Shown one piece after another: positions 20,124 through 24,610 of a DNA stretch of 24,610 nucleotides. Origin of the DNA: a virus. A program made the translations under genes and the position numbers. Below the pieces are notes generated by a model. It saw nothing but the letters and a program-made list of their open reading frames with translations, searched no databases and had not been told where the DNA came from. The stretch is from positions 1 to 24,610 of the IMG/VR virus record IMGVR_UViG_3300009553_000095. One strand, given 5' to 3'. Every line of letters starts with the position of its first letter. Positions within the stretch are counted from its first letter, which is position 1.

Positions 20124-21521
20124 TTGAAGCCCGACCCGCCCACACCTCCAGATCCTGCTGCGACAGCTCGCGCGCAGACCGGGACGAACGTCTCGACCGC
20201 GGTGGCGAACGCGTTTCTGGGCAACGTCAACCAGAACACGCCTGATGGCTCGCTGTCCTATAACCAGAGCGGCAGCTACGGCTGGACCGATCCCACCACT
20301 GGATCTACCTACAACATCCCGACTTTTACGGCGACGCAGCAGCTGTCGCCGTCCGGCTTGCAGCTCAAGAACACACAGGACGCCACCAAGCAGCAGCTCG
20401 CCAACCTCGCCAATTCGCAGGCCAGCCGCGTGCAGGGCGTGCTGGGCACGCCATTCAGCCCGTCAGGAGGTCCGCAAGGCGGCGACAGCGCGAGCATCAG
20501 CAACGTGCCGAAGGCGCTTACCAACTTCAATCCGGGCGTACCAATTCAAACCGGCTTCGACAGCGGCGGCGACATCACCAGAGATTATGGACCTGCGGAT
20601 AATTACTCCGCCGATCGCCAGCGCGTTGAAGATAGCTTGATGCAACGCATGAACCCGCAGCTGCAAATCGAGCAGCAGCGCATCCAGCAGCAGCTGGCGG
20701 ATCAGGGCATCAGATACGGCTCGCAAGCATATAATGACGCCATGCGCGTCAACTCGATGCAGGCGAACGACGCGCGCTACGGAGCTATTCAGCAAGCAGG
20801 CCAAGAACAGCAGCGCATGGACGCCATGGCGGCGCAGCGCGCGGCGTTCCAGAACGCGGCGCAGGAGCAGGGCTACCAGCAGAACCTCGGTCAAGGCACG
20901 TTCTATAACCAAGCCGCGAATACGCTCTTTCAACAGAACGCCGCGCAGGCCGCGTTCGCCAACGCCGGTCTGGCGCAACAGGTCGGTCAGGCGCAGTCTG
21001 GCTTCAACGCCGCGGAGGCGCAGCGAAATCAGTGGCTGCAAGAGCAGTACGCAAACCGTAATCAGCCGATAAACGAGATCTCCGCGCTGATGAGCGGCAG
21101 CCAAGTCAGCCAGCCCAATTTTGTTAACGCGCCTTCGACGCAGATCCCGACGACCGATTACGCAGGCATCACCCAGCAGGGTTTTCAAAACCAGATGGGG
21201 CTGTACGGCCAGCAGATGCAGCAATCCAACGCGCTGCTCGGCTGCGTGCTTGGCCTCGGCGCGGGCGTGTTGAAGTCGGACCGCAGGGAAAAAGAGGACA
21301 TCGACCGCATCGGCACGGTGTTCGCCGCCAACGCGGACGGCGCGCGCAGGAAGCTGCCGGTCTACGAATACGCATACAAGGACGATCCGGCGAGCATGCG
21401 CCATATCGGCCCGATGGCGCAGGACGTGGAAAAGATCACGCCGGAAGCCGTCGAGGAACACCGTGGCGTCAAGTACATCAGACCCCGCGAGGTGATGGGG
21501 TCCATCATCAAGGCAGTGTAG
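20124..21521 (+). CDS. Gln-rich virion/tail protein with S74-like chaperone end (465 aa)
   Basis: It starts with TTG at 20124 behind a perfect AGGAGG. The N-terminus (about 1-75) contains GSLSYNQSGSYGWTDPTTGS and FTATQQLSPSGLQL, a form shared by short-tailed-phage proteins annotated as tail fibre or internal virion protein. About residues 170-350 are Gln/Asn/Ala-rich helices. A small hydrophobic stretch LLGCVLGLGAGVL (about 371-383) precedes an S74-like intramolecular chaperone domain from Ser385: SDRREKEDIDRIG, then LPVYEYAYKDD, then MRHIGPMAQDVEKITPEAV and YIRPREVMGSIIKA. This domain trimerises fibres and cleaves itself before the SDRR Ser. Activity is not proven here. Confidence 0.75.
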   Translation: MKPDPPTPPDPAATARAQTGTNVSTAVANAFLGNVNQNTPDGSLSYNQSGSYGWTDPTTGSTYNIPTFTATQQLSPSGLQLKNTQDATKQQLANLANSQASRVQGVLGTPFSPSGGPQGGDSASISNVPKALTNFNPGVPIQTGFDSGGDITRDYGPADNYSADRQRVEDSLMQRMNPQLQIEQQRIQQQLADQGIRYGSQAYNDAMRVNSMQANDARYGAIQQAGQEQQRMDAMAAQRAAFQNAAQEQGYQQNLGQGTFYNQAANTLFQQNAAQAAFANAGLAQQVGQAQSGFNAAEAQRNQWLQEQYANRNQPINEISALMSGSQVSQPNFVNAPSTQIPTTDYAGITQQGFQNQMGLYGQQMQQSNALLGCVLGLGAGVLKSDRREKEDIDRIGTVFAANADGARRKLPVYEYAYKDDPASMRHIGPMAQDVEKITPEAVEEHRGVKYIRPREVMGSIIKAV

Positions 21522-21522
21522 G

Positions 21523-21783
21523 ATGGTCAACGTGCCAAAAGAGATCGCGGCGCTCGGCTTCCAGCAGGCCGAGCTGCGCAAGAGAATTGCGCAACAGGTA
21601 ATGGCGCAGAAGATGGCGCAGCAACGGCGGTCGGTCGCACCGCCAGTTGATCCCTTTGCGCAGCAACAGCAACAGGCGCAGGCGGCGGAGGCGCAGCTAC
21701 AGCAGGCGCTGCTGCAACAGCAGGCGGCGGAGGCGGAGCAGCAGCGGCGGCTGGCGCTGCAACAGCAGCTGGGAGTAGCGTGA
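21523..21783 (+). CDS. Gln/Ala-rich coiled-coil protein (86 aa)
   Basis: After a short N-terminal helix (VNVPKEIAALGFQQAELRK) nearly the whole protein is Gln, Ala, Leu and Glu, probably one long coiled coil. It begins one base after the stop of the previous gene and ends in a TGATG overlap with the next. Probably a virion or ejection-protein partner; no family is recognised. Confidence 0.55.
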   Translation: MVNVPKEIAALGFQQAELRKRIAQQVMAQKMAQQRRSVAPPVDPFAQQQQQAQAAEAQLQQALLQQQAAEAEQQRRLALQQQLGVA

Positions 21784-23498
21784 TGGGACTGTTTGACAAT
21801 CTTACTTACGCCTTTAGCGGCAGCGCGCCAGCTGGCGACCCGTCCAGCTTTTCAGCACTGGAGAACCGTCGCAAGATCGCGCTGGCGATGATGGCGCGCG
21901 ATCGCAAGGGCTACCCCAAGAACGTCGGCGAGGGCCTGACCGCGATCGGCGACGCGATCGGCGAGCGTAGCCAGCTATCGCAGCTTGACGCGCAGCAGGC
22001 CGCCTATGACAAATGGAACGCGGACCACCCGCCTCCGGCCGCGTCCGAGCTGATGCGCAGGACGGAGCCGCCTCCGGCGACGACAGGGCCGCGCGCCGAG
22101 GTGTCGCCACAGCTCGCCCCGGCCGCGCAGCCGGTGCAGGCCGCGGAAGTCGCCGCGCCGTGGCAGCAGACTGCGGTAGCGGCCAATGACGCCTACCAGC
22201 CCGTTGACGCGCTGCCGCCCGTTCAGGACGCCGGGGGTGCCCCGCAGATGGCCTCGGCGGACACCGGCACCCTGAGCGACGCGCCGCCGGTGGGCGCGCC
22301 CACGGGCCAGCCCAACCCCGCCGCCGTGCGCGCCAGCATCGCCCAGCTCGTACAGCCGCGGCAGGGGGTGCCGCCCCAAAACCCTCTGTTGGGCGGGGGC
22401 CAATCCCCCGCCGCTATGCCGCCCTCGGTCAGCCCCGACCCCTCGCTCCTTGGTTCCCCACTTGAGGCGGCGCAGAACCCTCCGCGCCCATTCAAGGTGG
22501 CGCAGGGCGCGCCCATCGGTACGGCACCTAGTATTCCTGAGATCAATCGCACATCGCCGCCGGTAGCGATGCCGCCACCGGGTCCGGTGCAGCAGCCGCC
22601 GAACGCGCGCTACAACCAGATGGAGCTGAAAGGCGCGGATCTGGAACAGTGGGGCAATCAGCGCGGCGACCCGCGCGCGATCGCGCAAGGTCAGCTGTTG
22701 CAGAAGATCGGCAAGGAGCAGCGCGATCGGGAGAATGCGGATCTCCAGAAAAAGTACGAGCTGGACCGCAGCCTAGAAAGCCAGCGCGTACTGGAGCAGC
22801 AGCGCGCCGAGCAGGGCAAGGGTCTGGCGCAGAAACAGCTGGAGGAGGCGACCGCCAAGGCCGCGGATGCGCAGCGGGCCAACCGCTTCGGTGGTGCGAC
22901 GGGATACCAGAAGTTCACCGAGGACATGAGCACGTCGCGTGCCGCTATCCAGCCACTGGCCAACACGCTGCCGATGTACGACCAAGCCAAGGCGGCGCTC
23001 AAGGACGCCTACACCGGCACGGGTGCCGAGGTGAAGCTGGACGCCAACAAGATGCTGCGCGGCCTTGGCGTGCCCGGCGACTACACGCCGTCCGTGGCGA
23101 CGGAGATCCTGCGGTCGCGCATGTCGGCGATCGCGGCGGGCTTCGTCAAGGGCACGGTAGGCGGGCAGAACATCTCGAACCAAGACGTCAAGTTCGTGGA
23201 GAAAGCCTACAGCGGCGACATCACCATGGAGCCGGAAAGCCTGCGCAGGCTTCTGAACATCGCGCAGAGGGCCGCCATCGATACCATCAACCAGCACAAC
23301 GATCGGCTCAACGGCGTGGCAAAGCACCCTGACGACATCACCGTGCGCGATATGTTCCGCGTTCCGATGCAGTACGGCAAGGACGCGGAGATCCTGAAGC
23401 AGCAGGGAGGCGATCAAAAGATCCGCGACTACTTTGACCAGAAGTATGGCAAGGGCCACGCCGACGCGGTGCTGAGGGGTAGACCCTATGGCGACTGA
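21783..23498 (+). CDS. Candidate internal virion (ejection) protein (571 aa)
   Basis: The ATG at 21783 makes a TGATG overlap; a GTG at 21780 is the alternative. Residues 1-80 are helical (GEGLTAIGDAIGERSQLSQL). About 90-280 are Pro/Ala-rich and disordered. About 285-385 form a charged coiled coil (LLQKIGKEQRDRENADLQKKYEL and following). The C-terminal domain about 390-560 is a stable helical region with FVKGTVGGQNISNQDVKFVEKAYSGDITMEPESLRRLLNIA, a pattern found in phage internal virion proteins and related ejection proteins. Position between tail-region and the next large protein supports ejection into the cell during infection. Confidence 0.6.
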   Translation: MGLFDNLTYAFSGSAPAGDPSSFSALENRRKIALAMMARDRKGYPKNVGEGLTAIGDAIGERSQLSQLDAQQAAYDKWNADHPPPAASELMRRTEPPPATTGPRAEVSPQLAPAAQPVQAAEVAAPWQQTAVAANDAYQPVDALPPVQDAGGAPQMASADTGTLSDAPPVGAPTGQPNPAAVRASIAQLVQPRQGVPPQNPLLGGGQSPAAMPPSVSPDPSLLGSPLEAAQNPPRPFKVAQGAPIGTAPSIPEINRTSPPVAMPPPGPVQQPPNARYNQMELKGADLEQWGNQRGDPRAIAQGQLLQKIGKEQRDRENADLQKKYELDRSLESQRVLEQQRAEQGKGLAQKQLEEATAKAADAQRANRFGGATGYQKFTEDMSTSRAAIQPLANTLPMYDQAKAALKDAYTGTGAEVKLDANKMLRGLGVPGDYTPSVATEILRSRMSAIAAGFVKGTVGGQNISNQDVKFVEKAYSGDITMEPESLRRLLNIAQRAAIDTINQHNDRLNGVAKHPDDITVRDMFRVPMQYGKDAEILKQQGGDQKIRDYFDQKYGKGHADAVLRGRPYGD

Positions 23499-24610
23499 CA
23501 ACCCTTTCTCCGAGGATTATGTGCCGCCGTCGAAAGACCGTGCGCCGCAGGTGCCGATCTCTGGTGCCAATCCGTTCGAGCCTTTGCCGGTCGCGATTGG
23601 TGCCGATACTTCCGAGATCGTGAGGCCGAATACCAATCCGTACAGCGCCTTCAACACGGTCGGGCGCATGGCGAGCGACGCGCTGCTCGGCTTACCCGAC
23701 ACCATCAACATGGCGGCGCGCGGGCTGAACTACGGCATCGACTACGGGCTGGAGAAGCTCGGACTGCCGCCGCCGCCGGTCAAACCGCGCGGGCTTAGCG
23801 AACTGATCACAGGCGAGAAGCCCAAAGGGCCGGACTACGGTTCAATCCCCTATATCGCGCCGATCTTGCGCAAGGCGGTTGGCGTCGCCGAGCTGCCGGA
23901 GGACGCTGGCCTTACCCGTTCGCTGCTTGAGGGCGGCGGCTCGGCCTTGCTTGGCGGCGTCGGATCGGCCACGACGCGCGCCATCGGCCGCGGCGTGAAA
24001 GCGGCACCGGAAGTGATCGGCTCAATCCTCAACCCGTCGCGGGTCCGCAGCATCACGGATGACGTCTTGGAGAAGTCAGGGGGTAAGTGGTACAAGGCGC
24101 TTGACCAACTCGACGTGCGCTATCATCCAGATACCGGCCCCCATATGGCCGATGCTATCAATCGGGGCGCGTTCAAACCAGCAGGGATCACCACCCAGAA
24201 TGCCCCACGCGCCATCGACGACGTCAACAAGCTCAGATCGATCGATCCAGAGGCCAACGTCCCCTACGGCACCGTCAAGGACTACATCGTTCCGAGAGAC
24301 ATCGAAAGCGTGCGGCAGGATCTCAACCACACCCGCGCCACCGCATGGCAGCCCGGATCTGCGCGCCGCGAGGGGGAGGCCGCCAACACCGCCATCAGCG
24401 GCATTGATAGCTTTCTTCACAACCCTCCAAAGGGTGCCATTCATCCGTCCAATCTTAACGACCCTTCGCTCGTTGGGCCTGTTCTCGCAAACGCTCGCGC
24501 AGATACAGCCGCCTCGCATCGGCTCGGCCTTCTTACAGGAACTAGAGACGAGATTGGCACGAAGCTCGCCGCCAAGCCTAACGCAAGTAGAAGTGTTGAA
24601 GCCCAAGCTC
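23488..24610 (+). CDS. Large virion protein, 3' end beyond the window (at least 374 aa)
   Basis: An open frame without a stop runs from ATG 23488 to the right edge. Its start lies 11 nt inside the end of the previous gene. After a Pro-rich N-terminus there is a hydrophobic/amphipathic region with GRMASDALLGLPDTINMAARGL (about 64-85), a glycine-rich hydrophobic stretch ALLGGVGSATTRAIGRG (about 152-168), and then a globular part with LEKSGGKWYKALDQLDVRY (about 189-207), TVKDYIVPRDIESVRQDLNH and RAISGI-like helices. Large proteins of this kind with amphipathic N-termini at the end of the tail region are commonly ejection proteins with a distal enzymatic domain. The rest of the protein is not in view, so its activity cannot be read. 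Confidence 0.65.
   Translation, partial: MATDNPFSEDYVPPSKDRAPQVPISGANPFEPLPVAIGADTSEIVRPNTNPYSAFNTVGRMASDALLGLPDTINMAARGLNYGIDYGLEKLGLPPPPVKPRGLSELITGEKPKGPDYGSIPYIAPILRKAVGVAELPEDAGLTRSLLEGGGSALLGGVGSATTRAIGRGVKAAPEVIGSILNPSRVRSITDDVLEKSGGKWYKALDQLDVRYHPDTGPHMADAINRGAFKPAGITTQNAPRAIDDVNKLRSIDPEANVPYGTVKDYIVPRDIESVRQDLNHTRATAWQPGSARREGEAANTAISGIDSFLHNPPKGAIHPSNLNDPSLVGPVLANARADTAASHRLGLLTGTRDEIGTKLAAKPNASRSVEAQA

Noticed and set aside
20463-21581. Minus-strand frame of 372 codons opposite the S74-like gene
   Set aside because: Composition is Leu/Arg/His-biased, there is no RBS, and it crosses a real gene boundary.
1-24610. Frequent GCGATCGC-like octamers (for example near 2738, 5008, 10312, 17660, 22681)
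   Set aside because: Common Ala-Ile/Asp-Arg codon pairs in GC-rich frames produce them; there is no positional pattern that would make them a genome mark.

Overview
The window is a stretch of a tailed double-stranded DNA phage or prophage (Caudoviricetes). It looks GC-rich by eye and its gene families resemble those of phages of Alphaproteobacteria, probably Rhizobiales/Bradyrhizobium-like hosts. The host is an inference from gene resemblance and base composition; no bacterial gene is present to fix it. There are no tRNA or rRNA genes, no integrase, no CRISPR array and no recognisable lysis cassette.

Layout. Bases 1-985 carry a small leftward arm: a zinc-ribbon HNH protein (136-588) and a coiled-coil protein (656-985). 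Bases 986-1155 are a divergent control region with two direct copies of a 17-bp operator-like repeat, each lying in the spacer of a plausible promoter. A rightward pair follows (1156-1598): a 70-aa protein and a small helix-turn-helix candidate, closed by a strong intrinsic terminator (1618-1655). A long rightward late operon then begins, mostly coupled by ATGA or TGATG overlaps: a 55-aa coiled coil, an 83-aa small-terminase-position protein, an Acb2/Tad1-like anti-CBASS candidate (2085-2306), a 28-aa membrane peptide, a 65-aa protein, the large terminase (2580-3959), small variable genes, and the portal (4787-7192). After the portal come a 71-aa protein, a 507-aa DUF7178-like protein, a cassette of beta-rich or Ig-like small proteins (8927-10412), a 107-aa protein, the scaffold candidate (11273-12562) and the major capsid protein (12582-13601). 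Two homing-type endonucleases lie around the scaffold-capsid pair (10722-11198 on minus, 13689-14264 on plus). From 14370 there follow a connector-region protein, a head-tail adaptor, a gp10-like tail protein, a glycine-repeat protein, a Cys-motif protein, a GNAT protein, Pro- and Gln-rich proteins, a protein ending in an S74-like chaperone domain, and two large candidate internal (ejection) proteins. The second of these runs off the right edge.

How it works together. TerL and the portal package DNA into a shell built by the scaffold and capsid proteins. The adaptor and gp10-like proteins close the portal and build a short, P22-type tail. The large Gln/Pro-rich proteins near the end are probably carried in the virion and ejected. 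The Acb2-like protein would sequester CBASS cyclic nucleotides during infection.

The most notable observations are: (1) the Acb2-like gene in an ATGA-coupled micro-cluster before terminase; (2) an unequal recombination scar between terminase and portal, where a portal 5' fragment is joined to a second, divergent terminase 3' tail, producing a chimeric ORF and two paralogous genes; (3) the two-operator divergent promoter, with a third core copy at the end of the HTH gene; (4) possible RNA switches in front of the capsid-linked homing nuclease and the gene after it.
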